Source of the DNA: Rhizophagus sp. LPA8_4_AMF
Taxonomy: Eukaryota > Glomeromycota > Glomeromycetes > Glomerales > Glomeraceae
Assembly: GCA_021464525.1 (NCBI GenBank)
Contig: JADRCO010000201.1
Coordinates: 1-43,874, forward strand
Direction of reading: 5' to 3'
Length of the DNA stretch: 43,874 bases
Shown: one piece after another, positions 11,411 through 24,209 of the stretch
Position numbering within the stretch: position 1 is the first letter of the stretch
How the letters are laid out: each line of letters opens with the position of its first letter
Made by a program: the position numbers and the translations under genes
The notes under the pieces: generated by a model
The model's input: the letters and a program-made list of their open reading frames with translations, nothing else
Database searches by the model: none
What the model was told of the DNA's origin: nothing

Positions 11411-14400
11411 ATGTCGAAGTCGAATGGTACAAAGTCTCCTAAAATGGATATGCAGGAGAATAAACAAATGCTTGTACAAAATTCTTTTGAAAATATGAAA
11501 ACAGAAAATGCAGATTTTCCAAGAGGTGGTAACGTCTCTGAATATTCTGTTAAAAATGGAAGGGAAAGAAATCACCAGGATGACCTTTTATTTAACGTAA
11601 GCACGTTATAATGTTTTGTATTCTTATCCTTTAGTTTCCTTGAGGAATAATTTGTTCTTTATTTGTTTTGTTAGATTTTTTTTCCTTTCTTATTAAATTT
11701 ATTAAATTTTTGAGAATCTTTCTTTTTAAATTAAATTAGCGTAAAGACAATAGATCATCGGATGAGGAGATAGAAAAACCCGTTAAAAAGAAGAGAAAAT
11801 TAAAACCATCAAAGCTAGCAAAAGATTCGGCTTCTAATTTTGATATTAATGATAATAAATTAAAGAATGAAAAAAGTTCGGTGGAATTATTATCAATTCA
11901 TGTAAGTTTTCATTCCTTTTAAATTAAAATGTTCCAATCATATGTAATATTAAATTCAATTCATTTTTTTCTTTAAAAAGCATCTTAATGTTGGATCATA
12001 TTTCTTGGGCCGAATTGTACAAATAAATTCTATGAATTTAGTTGTATCTCTTCCATGTCAGATGTTAGGATACGTTTCAATAAATGAAATTTCTCGACCT
12101 TTATCTAAAATAATTGCCAATATTGCGGATTCTGATGAGCATGAAGAGGATGTCGAAGATGAGAAAGAAAATGATGAAAATATATTACCAGAATTATCTT
12201 CATTATTCAAAATAGGTCAATGGGTTCGATGTAAAGTTTCTCGTATTGAAACTCCCGATGACAAGAAATCTACATCAAAACATTGGCGTATCCATTTAAC
12301 ATTAGTTCCAGATGAAGTTAATTCTGATATAATATCTACTGATTTATCGAAAGGAATGGTATTTATAAATAAAAAATTCTTTCGTTCTAAATTTGCAAAT
12401 CATGCTTATTTATTTGTCTCATTAGATTATATCAGCGTCTGTTGAAAGTGTTGAAGATCATGGATATATTCTTTCCATTGGGTTGGATGGTATAGATGGA
12501 TTTTTGCATAATAAAGAAGCGAAAAATTATATAAAGAGTTATAATAATGGTAATGAACTTACTGTTGGACAAGTCATTACCGTTAGTGTTATTAAAATGT
12601 TAGATAATAAACGAACTGTTAAGGTTACAGCAGATCCGGAGATTGTTGCAAAAACAAAAATTTCGGATGCTGAAGTACACAACATTTGTTCGCTTCTCCC
12701 TGGAAATTTGGTTACATCAGTTGTGTCAGATATTTGTTCTAATGGCATACGCGTAAAGATAATGGGACTTTTGGATGGAGTAATTGATTTATTCCACGCT
12801 AACCCAAAAATTCTGTCAACCCTCAAAGAGTTTCATGATAATTTTAAAGTTGGAAAAAAAATTCATGGAAGAATTATTTATGTTTCTTTTACAACTGAAG
12901 CTAAAAGAATAAGGTTATCTCTGCTACCTCACGTTGTTGAATTGAAACAACATTGTTCAGATATTGACAATGAATTATCAATTGACGAGGCTCCTGTAGG
13001 AAAAATAATTGAAAATGTTACTGTTAAGAAAGTTGACGGCCGTAAAGGCGTTTTATTAGAAATTGAAAATATGAATATTAATGGATATGTTAAAGTAAGT
13101 TTTACTAATTATGAAATTTTATGTTTTAATTTAGTGAAATTAACTTTGAATAATTAATTATTTATTTTTTCAGTTTAAATCCGGATCAGATCCAAATCAT
13201 AGTAATGAACTAATACCAGGTTCAACTCATCGTGCTCGAGTGATTGGATTTGCAGCACTTGATAACCTTTTATTGTTATCAACAAAAAAATCTGTCCTTG
13301 AACAAAAATATTTTAGATTTGAAGATGTTAATATCGGAGATGTTACTCAGGTATTTCGACATTTCATAAAGTTTAATTAATTAGATAATTATTAATTTAT
13401 ATTGTTTTATTCTCAAATATTATATAGTGTAAAATTCTGAATATTATAGAAGGTGGAATTTTGGTTTCATTATCTGATAATATAACTGCATTAGCACCCA
13501 ATATACACCTTTCTGATACATCATTAATTCATCCATCACAAAAATTCAAACTTGGAACTACACATAAGTGTCGAGTTCTTAATAAGGATCCTTCAAACAA
13601 TTATATTTACGTCACCTTCCGTCTCATACTAATAAATTCAGATCTGCCAATTTTTAAATCATTTAATGATGTAAAAGTCGGAATTGTTACTCATGGGATT
13701 ATATACGGCATAATAGGACAAGGTTGTAATGTATATTTCTTTTGCGGTATGAAGGCCTTTGTACCAATTAATCAATGTGGTATTGAAGGTATAAAAGATC
13801 CAAAGCATCACTTTCATATTGGACAGATTGTAAAATGTAAGATCACGAAAATTGTCAATGATAAGGAATTAATTATGGGAAGTTTCCAGATTAATGATAT
13901 GACGAATAGTGACCTAAGTGAGATTAATTACGGTGATGTAAGTAAGCCTTGGTGATTGGTTCATAAAAATTATATATACGTTTATTTATTATATTGTTCT
14001 TATAATTCTTTCGTTTTTACCTTTCCATCTTCTCGCTAATATGATTGTGTCTCTCTTCTAAATAATTTTATTGATCAGATGAAAAAAGGAAAAATCTTAC
14101 AAATTAAAAATGATGAAATAATATTATCTCTTATACCTTCACAAATTCGTGCACATCTTCCCATTTCTCATTTTACGGATCACACAACTCCTTCTCACTT
14201 ATCACGCATTAAAGAACAATTACGTATTGATGAAGTTTTAAGTAATTTAATGGTTATTGCAAAAAATGAACAAAAGGGTTTTGTTAATGTGACAAAAAAA
14301 CCTTCATTAATCGAAGCGAAAAAGAATGGCAAGCTCCCAGAAAACTTGGATGAAATTGAAGAAGGAAGTTTTGTTTGTGGGTATGTAAGAAGTGTTACGG

Positions 14401-17400
14401 ATTATGCTGTTTTCGTAGGATTTTTGGGAGGATTTAGCGCTAGGGCTACAAGAGAAGTGAGTAGATGTAAGATTTTTTTTTCTTTTTATGATTATTTGCA
14501 TGGGAATTAACAAAGTTACATTCTTTTCCCCGTAAATAGAAACTAGCAGATCATTATATTGCCAGCCCAGTTGGAATTTTTCATGTTAATCAATCGGTTA
14601 TCGGTTTGATAACGCGTATTGATAAAGAAACATCGAGATGTGAAATTTCATTAAAACCTTCAGTAGTTTCCAATATCAAATTTTTACCTTTTATTAATAA
14701 AGGTAATTTTATTAAATCTTATTTTGAGGAACTTCTACATACAAACAAAAAATCGTTGAATCAGGAAGAAATGAAAGTGATGATAGGGGAGCGTGTAAAG
14801 TGTGTGTTAAAGAAAAGATTATCATCTGAACAGGATGAAGATGATTTAGATATGGTTAATGATGATCATGGGGGTTGGAAAGTTGTGATCATTTCAAATA
14901 ATGAAAATTCCCATGAAAAGAAGATTAAAGGATTTATTAGTGAAGAGCAAGCTAATACTAAAAATGATATTAAAGAAGGTGATCAAATAGAGGGAATCAT
15001 TCTTGACATGGATATTAATGGAAAGAATGTTGATTTGGGTATTAGACCTGAATTGTTTTCATCTTTTGAAAAAAATGGAAAACGTAAAAACAAGAATTCT
15101 ACTGGTGATGGCGTTAGTGTAAGTAACATGTACATATTAGCATGTTTTAAACTTTATTTATGATTATTTTTTTAATTATTTTAGAGAAAAGAACTGAAAA
15201 AACTTTTAAATGAAAAAACATCGATCGATGCAATAATAGAACAAGTCAAAGAAGATTATATTATTGTATCATTACCAAAATATTATAATACTATAGCATT
15301 CGCAGCTTCAAAAATCTTTAATAATCGTTCCTCTCCTTTTATAAAATATCAATTCGGGCAAACTATAAAAGTTCAAATAACTCACGTACCTCATCGCCAT
15401 CGCAAAAAATCCAATAACAATTCCGAAGATAATTCATCCGATCATCATAAACACACTTTACAAAATCGAGTTCTGATATCTATTGTAACGGACAGAGATG
15501 ACAAATTAATAATATCTGGAATCAAAACAATTGACGATTTTTCTGAAGGTCAAGTAATTAAAGGTACTGTTTCAGGTGTGGAAAATTATGGAATATTTAT
15601 AAAGATCAATAATAGTGTTGTAAGTGGATTATGTCATAAATCCAAAATATCCGATGATTTTGTTAATGAAGTGAGCGACTTGTTTAAAATTGGAGATAAA
15701 GTCAAAGCAAAGATTTTAAATATTGACAAAGAGAAACAAAATGTTGGCTTTGTTATGAGGAAGAGTTATTTCGATAGTGATGATGATCAAATGGATACAG
15801 ATGAAGATGGAATTGAACAAGAGGATTCAGAGGATGACCAAATGGAGGTAACGTAACATGAGCAACATGATACCCTATTAGGATAAGAGTAAATTAATAT
15901 TCTTACTATTTGATTCTTTTTTTTTATATTATAGATTGATGAAAATAAATCTAAATCAATAAATTTACAATGGGAAACTGATTCAGATGAACAAGATAGC
16001 GATAATGATGAAATCGATGAAATTATAACCCAGTCACAAAATGAACAAAATGAAGACGTGCCATTATCTATTTCAAGTCCTTGGAAATGGAAAGAGAGTG
16101 ACGATGATGATGACTCTAATAATCATCAAACTCAGGAAGAAACCCCACCAAGTTCTTCGGATCATGAATTAGAAAATGAAAAATCTTCTCAAAAGAAAAA
16201 GCATAAGAAGAAAAAATCCAAACAGCCTGAAATCGAGGACAAAACTGGTGATTTAATGAAGCAAAAGCCCGAAGTTAGTGCTGATTATGAGAGATTATTA
16301 TTAGGATCACCAAATTCTTCATATTTATGGATCCAATATATGTCCCATTTATTGAATTTGTCAGAATTTGACAAAGCAAGAGAAATCGGTGAAAGGGCTT
16401 TAAAAACTATTAACTACAAAGAGGAACAGGAAAAGATGAATATATGGATCGCTCTAATGAATTTAGAGAATAATTATGGAAGTGACGAAACTATGGCTGG
16501 AGTTCTTAAAAGAGCTCTTCAAACTTGTAATCAAAAGAAAATTTATATGACTCTTGTAGAGATTTATGAAAAGTCGAATAAGTTTGAGGTAAAAAATTTT
16601 TTTTTTGATTACGTGTACCTTTTTTTTCATTTGATTTAGTGTTATTAAATTTTTTTTACAGCTTGCAGAACAAACTTACCATACGATGACTAAGAAATTT
16701 TCGCAAAGCTCTAAAGTTTGGTATAAGATGGGACTATTTTATATTCAACGTGATAAAATTGAAGCATTTAGAAATTTATTACAAAAAAGCCTAAAGAGTT
16801 TACCAAAACGAAAACGTAAGTTATACTTTTTTTTTTTTAGATTGGGTTAATAAATTGGTGTCAATGATTTAAAATTTACCTCTATTGATTAGATATTAAG
16901 ACAATTACCAAATTCGCTCGAATGGAATTCAAATATGGCGAGGCTGAAAGAGGACGGACTATATTTGAAGGGATGATGAATAACTATCCTAAAAGACTTG
17001 ATTTATGGTCAATTTATATTGACATGGAAATTAAAGCTGGAGTCGATGATATTGTCAGGTAAATTATTAATATAAATGCCCCTTTTTGGCCCGAGTTATA
17101 TAATATACCGATTTAAAGTCTTAATTCTGGTAGAATTAAGCTAATTTTGGCCACATATTACACAAGATACCCCAGGTATTATTCGATTTTTTGAAAAAGA
17201 CCCGGGTATTTTGTGTATTTACGTATTTTATGCAGTATATGTGGCTATGCTTTTATCTTATACAATATATATATCAAAACTACATACATGCATTTATTGA
17301 AAATAATTTTTTTTCAGGCGCCTATTTCGACGTGTTGTAAACTTGAAGTTTTCAACCAGACAGATGAAATTTTTGTTTAAAAAATGGTTGAAATTCGAAA

Positions 17401-17474
17401 TGGAACATGGTAATGATGAACAAATTGAAGAGGTTAAAGAAAAAGCTAAAACCATAGCTGAAAGCATGAATTGA
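11411..17474 (+). CDS. RRP5: rRNA biogenesis protein RRP5 (PDCD11 homologue)
   Basis: Nucleolar RNA-binding scaffold needed for early pre-rRNA cleavages in making both ribosomal subunits. Thirteen exons: 11411-11596, 11740-11901, 11981-12358, 12426-13094, 13174-13350, 13428-13937, 14079-14456, 14540-15118, 15185-15847, 15935-16588, 16662-16815, 16893-17058, 17318-17474; 1610 residues, against 1729 in yeast and 1871 in human. Residues 1-116 are basic with KKKRK. From 117 a long series of S1 RNA-binding repeats runs to about 1215 (first: VGSYFLGRIVQINSMNLVVS; also ESVEDHGYILSIG and EGQVIKGTVSGVENYGIFI). Then come acidic and lysine-rich linkers (QKKKHKKKKSK) and about seven HAT/TPR-like repeats from about 1345 to the end (PKRLDLWSIYIDMEIKAG). 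The gene appears complete. It converges on neurochondrin downstream. The last intron (259 nt) holds hairpins. Confidence 0.93.
17120..17245. repeat. Two hairpins inside the last RRP5 intron
   Basis: CTTAATTC (17120-17127) pairs with GAATTAAG (17133-17140) across five bases. A larger fold follows: GCCACATA at 17150-17157 pairs with TATGTGGC at 17238-17245, and inside it ACACAAGATACCCC (17161-17174) nearly pairs with the CGGGTATTTTGTGT around 17204. The last intron is about three times the usual length here, consistent with a small fold-back insertion. Confidence 0.55.
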
Positions 17475-17964
17475 AATTAAATGTGTATTAAAAGAATAGG
17501 GTTGAGTATTTGTATATATATTTTTTAACGTAGAAAATGAAATTTTTTATTGATTCATATTAGTAAAGAACATTAAAATCTAATATGATTCTTTATATTT
17601 ACGATTAGCAAAAGCTATCGAAATGCACAAACAAATAATCAAATAACTAATAGATTAAAGAAATTGAATAGCTTAGAAGTTACAGATACAGATATTCTGC
17701 GTACATAGTAAATTAATTATTTGATTAAGATTAAGATTATCATCAACCCTAGCTCTTTTATATAGAAAACTTCACGGAAGATTTAATGTTAGAGCTTAAT
17801 TTAATAAATATATTTTAAATGAACAAAATTTTATTAATGTCCTTTTTTTAATATTTAATTTATACAATGATTCTAATGATTAAAATGTTTATCCAAATTT
17901 GATCAGAAAACGATCAAAAAAAAAAAAATTATATTACAACATACATAATATTATGATTATATTG
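17475..17964. other. 3' spacer between convergent genes
   Basis: RRP5 (+) and neurochondrin (-) end toward each other across 490 bp. The region is AT-rich and should contain both 3' untranslated regions and polyadenylation sites. AATAAA-like sequence occurs near 17803 on the plus strand. No open frame of interest. Confidence 0.5.
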
Positions 17965-20548
17965 TTATATTGTAATATAATTATTATCCAAAACTTGTTT
18001 TCCTAATAATACAACTTCTTCAACTTGTTTCCATACGTCTCTTTGTATTAAGATATTTTGATCATCATAAAATAATTTTGCTATATGAAAAATCTTTTTA
18101 ATAACATTCTTATCAAACATATTGGATGATGGTGAAGTATTCGTTACAACAAAAAGACAAAATAAAAGGGTATTTCCTAGAAGAATTATCTGATTTTCGT
18201 TTGATTTATATTCGTAGGATTTTAATTTTGGTCCTAAATTAATTTTAAAAAGATATTATTTAATAAAGTTTCTTTTAAATTTCAATTCATTGAAAAAAAA
18301 AATAACCAACCAAGAATCTGTGAAATTTGTAATCCTATATTTACGATTTTCCAAATTTCTTCCTCATTTCTTACAATAAATTTTTCTCTCTCAGATACAA
18401 CAATGTTAAGCAATATTTGTAAAGGACCAAGTATGTCGCTGACTTCTGAATCAGAAATATTATTATAATCTTCTTTATTTGACCAGGATTCCACAAGATA
18501 ATCTATTGTTATTTGAGGTCCCCCATGCGTAATAAAAGCCTCACGTGGTTGATCAAGTGGTGTAAGATTTAAAAAGGCTGGTATCACGATTTTAACAAGA
18601 TCAACTTCCGCATTATCTTTCAAACTGAAAAGCAAAAGGATTAAATTACAAATTCTTAATTAATTATGATAAATAAACTAAGAATTCTAATAATTTATAC
18701 CAATATTGACATATTTCAATTAAAAATGGTATCGCTCGAGAGATTTCTTTCTCGAGTGAACTTTCTTCAGCAAACCAAGCTGAAAGAACACGAATACTAG
18801 CTAAAACGCTCTCATCCTTAATAATTTTTTCAATTGAAGTCGTTTCCTATAAAAGTAGTTTATTTAATAAAATTTTTAATATAATAATCATTAATTATGT
18901 TGATGATTTATTATTACCTTTACGTCCACTAAATATTCAATAATATAGCGGAATGTTTCAGTCATTGCTCCTTTTAACCGTAACAATAATTCTGGATCTA
19001 GATTTACTTCAGCTAATTCAATAGAAGTTTCTTGAGATTCCAAAAAATTTCCAATTTGTGATAAGTATTCAATTGATCTTTCCAGAATAGTATAACAGGT
19101 AGGTAACATAACTTCATGTCGCTTATCAAGTTGAAATACTTGTTTTTCATGTTGCTCAGTTAATTCATCTAGTATAAGACGAATTTCAACGCAAGATAAT
19201 TGAACTACTAAACTAGTAAATTTAAATTCGTCATTGACATTTTTTTCGGAAGACTTTGAAATTTGCTTTAAAGATAAATCTCCAGTAGTCGGAGAAAATA
19301 ACCACTTTAAACCAATGTGGTTAAGTAACAGCATAACAAGTGTAAGAGCTTTATCACGTTGCTCATTGTCTACGATAAAGTAATCCATAATTGGTTTATA
19401 AATTAAATTTAATTTTGAAAAGTAAAAACTAAGTACAATAAATTTTACCAAGTTTGCTACTTAATATTTCTTTTAATCCGAATCTAATATTTTGTGTCCA
19501 CTCATCTAATTTTGTTTTATTACTAAGTAAAACAATTTGAGAAAACTATACAATGTTCAATAAATTCATATTATTTAATATATAAAAATATTTAAATAAT
19601 TCTTTGAAAGAACAATTGAAACTAAAAATTGTAAATACCTGATCTGTCATATATGAAAATATTTTGACAAAAAAATCTAAAAGGTCAAATTTGAGTTTTT
19701 CTTGATTTGTTCGGAAAGTTAAAGATAAATTGTTAAGAATTGTAAATGTATAATCCTGAAGAGATACTACATCTGATACAAATTGACCCGTAGAAGTCAA
19801 TGTTATTAGACTATTTGTGAGGTAAGAGACAGCTTGTACCGCTAAATATCTTACTTCATCTGCATAAATAAAAGTAAAATTATGAAGTGTAAAGTAAACT
19901 TTTATATAATTCACATAAAAATCTATTACAATAAATACCATTCGTTGTAGCAGTTATACATAGTATTATCCTTGAAATAACATTTTTGTCAATAAGATAA
20001 TCTATGGCTTGATTTACAGAAGATAATCTAATAAATATCTTCAAAATATCTTTTGTTAAATCTTCGTTTTCTCTGAATAAAATAATATATATGTAAGTGT
20101 ATTATATAAATTACTATAATAAATAACTTATATGACATACTCTGGAGATAACAAAGTTGATAAAGTTGGTATTCGTGCGTGAATTTGCCGTTTTGATAAA
20201 AGTTCATCGACAGCACAAAAACAAGATATTATATTAACAGCAATCGTTTTCAATGTATTATCGGGTAATTCACTGTCAGACGAATTGCCTATTATAAGAT
20301 ATTAAAGAAATATTAGTTTAACAACCCTAATTCAAAATAAATTGTTGTAATTATGTACTTGTTCTCATGAGACGCTCCAAAAATGTAAAATCCATAGCTC
20401 CAAAAACAAGTTTAACGGTTTCCTGATCTTGTTGTAATAGACGAGGAAGGAGCATAAGTGCAACAAACTTTGCATCGTCGGAAGATTCGGGACTTAATAA
20501 ATCCAGACATCGAGTAATTTCATTCTGAGGTTCCGCTTCAGAAGCCAT
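17965..20548 (-). CDS. Neurochondrin family protein
   Basis: All-helical armadillo-like protein; in animals neurochondrin is a cytosolic/membrane-associated protein of signalling and SMN complexes, while its fungal role is poorly known. Nine exons: 20548-20359, 20288-20141, 20072-19939, 19859-19639, 19545-19449, 19369-18918, 18846-18701, 18624-18311, 18233-17965; 656 residues (human about 729). The start at 20548 is the first ATG (MASEAEPQNE). Diagnostic stretches are SSDDAKFVALMLLPRLL with GAMDFTFLERLM at the N-terminus, FTSLVVQLSCVEIRLILDE in the middle, LKGAMTETFRYIIEYLVDV, SIRVLSAWFAEESSLEKEI, and REAFITHGGPQITIDYLVE toward the C-terminus. All exon phases agree. It lies 402 bp downstream of the RABL6 gene on the same strand, with its own upstream region containing a CACGTG box. 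Confidence 0.88.
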
Positions 20549-20599
20549 TATTAGTTACATAACAGATTTTGAAAATCTGAATCTTAAAAAAAAATAATT

Positions 20600-20605
20600 C
20601 ACGTG
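20600..20605. promoter_or_regulatory. CACGTG box upstream of neurochondrin
   Basis: A CACGTG (in TCACGTGTG) lies 52 bp before the neurochondrin ATG. CACGTG is the classical E-box bound by bHLH factors. The same 9-mer lies in the RABL6/carrier divergent promoter. Function is inferred from position only. Confidence 0.4.
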
Positions 20606-20950
20606 TGACAAAGATCACCTGCATATCCACTTTATATATTGTAGATCAACTTTATTATTGGGACAAAAAGCAGCAAAATTTGTCAAATTCGGTGATAAAT
20701 AATTTTATAATTCTAAATAGAGAATAAATCAAAGAATAAACCCTAAATAATATCATTTGAATATTTTTTCTCCTAAACCAGTAATATTGAAGTCGAAGTC
20801 TTCGTTCTTGATTGTCAATAATCATTTGTATTTATAGTGCATTAAATTATTATAACTACCGTATTTACAAAAATAATTAAATTACACTAATTTTTAATAT
20901 TTAAAATGAAATTATCACCCAAATAAATATAAATCAATTAAATTAAATAT

Positions 20951-23716
20951 TTATTTTGTTGTTTTTTTAGAACTTTTTCTCTTTTCCTTAGTAGCTACTT
21001 TATCATCACTAATTTCAACCTCATTACTCTTTGGTTTTCTCTTTTTGGATTTTTCTCTCTTTTTTTCATCGTTATTTTCATCTTTAATATTAGAACTATT
21101 CGTTTTCTTTTTCTTTTTCTTTTTTGGTATTGCCGTTTCATTAGTTGATTGTTCTTTTGTTTTAATATAAGCATCTAATAATGATTCCTCTGTATTTTGT
21201 TGTGAATTATCATTACCCCATGGAGAGGAAGATATTAGACCCTCACTAAATGATTTAGGGCGATGAAGGTGAAATTTTTGATGTGTTGGCTGAAAACAAA
21301 CAAAGAATCAGAATTTTTTTTTTTTCCAATTAACTTATTAGATTAAAATCGTATATTAACCTGATAATCCGATGAAGAATTTCCCAATTCATAATCTTTA
21401 CGTGGTTGAGTTATTGTTGATTGTTGATGTTGATTAGAATCTTTTTCCAACCAAGGATTATCTTGCCCTTCGCCAATCTCTTCATATGCACTTGGAGTTC
21501 CGAAAGCTATAGGAGTATAATCTCCTATGTCAAAAGAAGGATCTATAAAATTATTATGTTCTTGTGATGAATTTGATACTACCATGTTATCAGAATAAGG
21601 ATCATTAATCATTGATAAAACATCATCTGAATATTTTGATGGTTCAAAATTATCCTCATCTCTTAATACTTGACTTAATCGTGATTTCTCAACAAAAGAT
21701 GCTGCATTCGAAGGTCTACGATCCAACAAATTCATCTGCTTTGCACCTGTTATTAAATCATCATCGCTACTATCATCAATATTCCCGGCAGAAGCAGTAT
21801 TATTATGACGAAGTTTCCAAACATCACTTAAATCGCTATTGAATTTGATTGATTGACGAACATTATTGTGATCGTGGTCATCTTCTATATCATTTACTAC
21901 ATTCCCAGCAAGATCTTCATCAGCAGCAACCATTGGGTTTGATGAATCTTGATCATCTTGCTCCTCAACTTTAGGTGGGTGAGCAGGAGGTAAAACTAAA
22001 CTTGGATCAGGTGCATCATCAAAGAAATCATCTTCAAGTTCTCCCGCGTCAAATTCTTCAATTATAGTTATATCGGGTGTAGCTGCTTTAGGTCTTTTTG
22101 ATATGGTATGTTGATCTAAATTTAATGCCGGTGGTGTTGATGTGGATTTCAATTCCTCATCCACTATTAATATTAAAAAATTATAGTCACACAAAAATAT
22201 GTATGTAGAATAAATATCTTTAAATATAAATTAGTGATATTTCTCACCAGATTCACCAGATTCTTGTTGAGATAAAGCACGAAAATCTTTGTCCCATAAA
22301 TCTTTCAAAGCAGATTTTTCCAGCTCTAATCTATCTTGTTCTACCTCTATTAATAAAATAATAATAATAATAATTTTTTTACAAAAAGGAACATATTAAA
22401 ATATTTGAAAAAAAACATTAAAATTTATAAAATATAATATACGTTTAGGATCCCGAATATCATTTGTTATACTATGTTGCTTTCGAGCAGAGGTAGAAAT
22501 ATGTTCACTATCATCAAGTGTATCTAAAAGTGTAACCAGCTCTTTTGTCTTTAATTCCAATTGTTGACGAAGTATATCCTTTTGTAATTGTAAGAAAGGG
22601 ATGCCCAAATATTTATATATATATTCCAATCCAAATCCAGAAAGCATACTTGTTTCAACATAACGAATCATGTTTGCCGGAGGGTACTCTGTTACTCTAA
22701 GTCTATTACAATCTGCAATAGACTGAAAAATTTGTGATCTTGTAATCGCTCGCTGAGAACTTTGTGTGCAAACCATTTAAAATAAATAAATAAATAATAT
22801 AACAAAAAGATAACTTTAAAATATAATATATGCTCAACCTTAAATCACCAAAATTACCCTATAATAAATAATCAAAAAAATTAAATCTATGTAATAAAAA
22901 TAATAAAAATAAATAACTTATTTAACATACCAAAAGTAATATAGACATATGGTCTGGAATTACTTTTAATTCTTTAATAGCATAATCAAATGTCCAACTT
23001 TTTGTTATATCGAACATTAAAATTACACCATGTGTATTTCGATATACATTGATTGTTGCAGCATCTAGTGCAATTTGATCCGGTGATAATTCTGTTGTTA
23101 ATCGTGCAGGTGAAGTTGGTGTTACTGGACCTTGACTATTGTCTATTTTAAGACCCGCGCCATCTGATAGATTAGGTCTTCTATTTATAGGGGTTGGATT
23201 GATTCCTTTATCAACTACATCCCAAATCTCTACTTTGATGACATCATTTGTTTGATTATATTTCCATTGTATATTTGCAACTTCAATTTGTGGTGTTGTA
23301 ACATATTCTTCTTTAAATGGACCTCCTTGTAATCGATTAACTAAATTTGAGCAAAAAAAAAAGTTTTTATCAATTAGAGATTAAATGTAGATAAAAGGTA
23401 AATACAATAAATCAATAATTTACATAAGGTAGATTTTCCGGTTCGAATATCACCACGTATTATAATTTTCACTAAAAAAATGAATGAATGAATAAAATAA
23501 AAATAAAAATAAGTAATATACAAAAATATATTGCAATTACTTACTATTATATTGGACACCTTTTTGAAACTTCCCTTGCATAGGTTTAAAAGTTGTATTT
23601 TGAAGTAGAGAAGTATCTTGTAAATCTTCTTTTGTTTGTTCGTTACCCTATAAATTAAAATATCAATAAAAAAAAATAATATTGATTGAAAATATAAAGC
23701 ACATAAAACGAACCAT
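20951..23716 (-). CDS. Rab-like GTPase, RABL6 type
   Basis: Large atypical small-GTPase protein similar to animal RABL6 (Parf). Nine exons: 23716-23714, 23647-23545, 23471-23424, 23340-22931, 22858-22839, 22759-22443, 22346-22248, 22163-21361, 21289-20951; 713 residues (human about 729). Residues 35-51 give GVQYNMKIIIRGDIRTGKST, with P-loop GDIRTGKS. WDVVDKG replaces the usual WDTAGQE. Then come VYRNTHGVILMFDITKSWTFDYA and GLEYIYKYLGIPFLQLQKD. The C-terminal half is long and acidic, with SSNPMVA and FDAGELEDDFF matching the family, and it ends in a lysine-rich tail (IPKKKKKKTN). The ATG-only first exon (donor GTTCGT) is uncertain; an in-frame TAG precedes exon 2, so the alternative is a start at MQGKFQ. 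The 20-nt exon at 22858-22839 (GNFGDL) was placed by phase and family homology. Confidence 0.88.
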
Positions 23717-24209
23717 TTCGTAATTGTTTAATTAAATTAAATCTTTTAGTCGCCAACTTAATTGATGGGAAAATTTATTTTTTTTAGACCAAATAGTCAC
23801 GTGTGGTCAAATGGACTCACGTCAGTTGACAGTGGAGGTAACTGGTTATTGTTAAATTGCGTTCCACAGGATTACCTTGTGCGAATGCTGGTGAATGCGA
23901 ATAAATAAAAGACACGTATACAACAAAGCAATAATTTAACCTAATTTCAAAGATTCCGCCAACAAGAAGTGAAAATTGAGAAAAAATTTTTGATTTGTTA
24001 AGTTTGTAACAATTGACAATTATAAAATGTATATAATTGTAAAATTCGTATAACCGTATTTGGATAGTTGAAATTATATGATTATTATTATTTATGTATA
24101 TGGATAGGATTCGGGGAATATATATATATATATATTTATAAATAATCGGCGTTTTTTCTTAAAATTTATAAAATTTTTTTAATCTTAACAATCTTAGTAA
24201 AAAAAAAAA
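23717..24209. promoter_or_regulatory. Divergent promoter region between RABL6 and carrier genes
   Basis: The two genes start 493 bp apart on opposite strands. The region contains CACGTG at 23798-23803 (in TCACGTGTGG), a CRE-like TCACGTCA at 23817-23824, and AT repeats near 24119-24135. The two ACGT-core sites lie 20 bp apart near the RABL6 start, in the least AT-rich part of the spacer. No TATA element is clear. Confidence 0.45.

Noticed and set aside
12539..12826. Minus-strand frame inside RRP5
   Set aside because: Antisense shadow of RRP5 exon 4.
21612..21842. Plus-strand 76-codon frame inside the RABL6 gene
   Set aside because: Antisense shadow of the acidic C-terminal exon.
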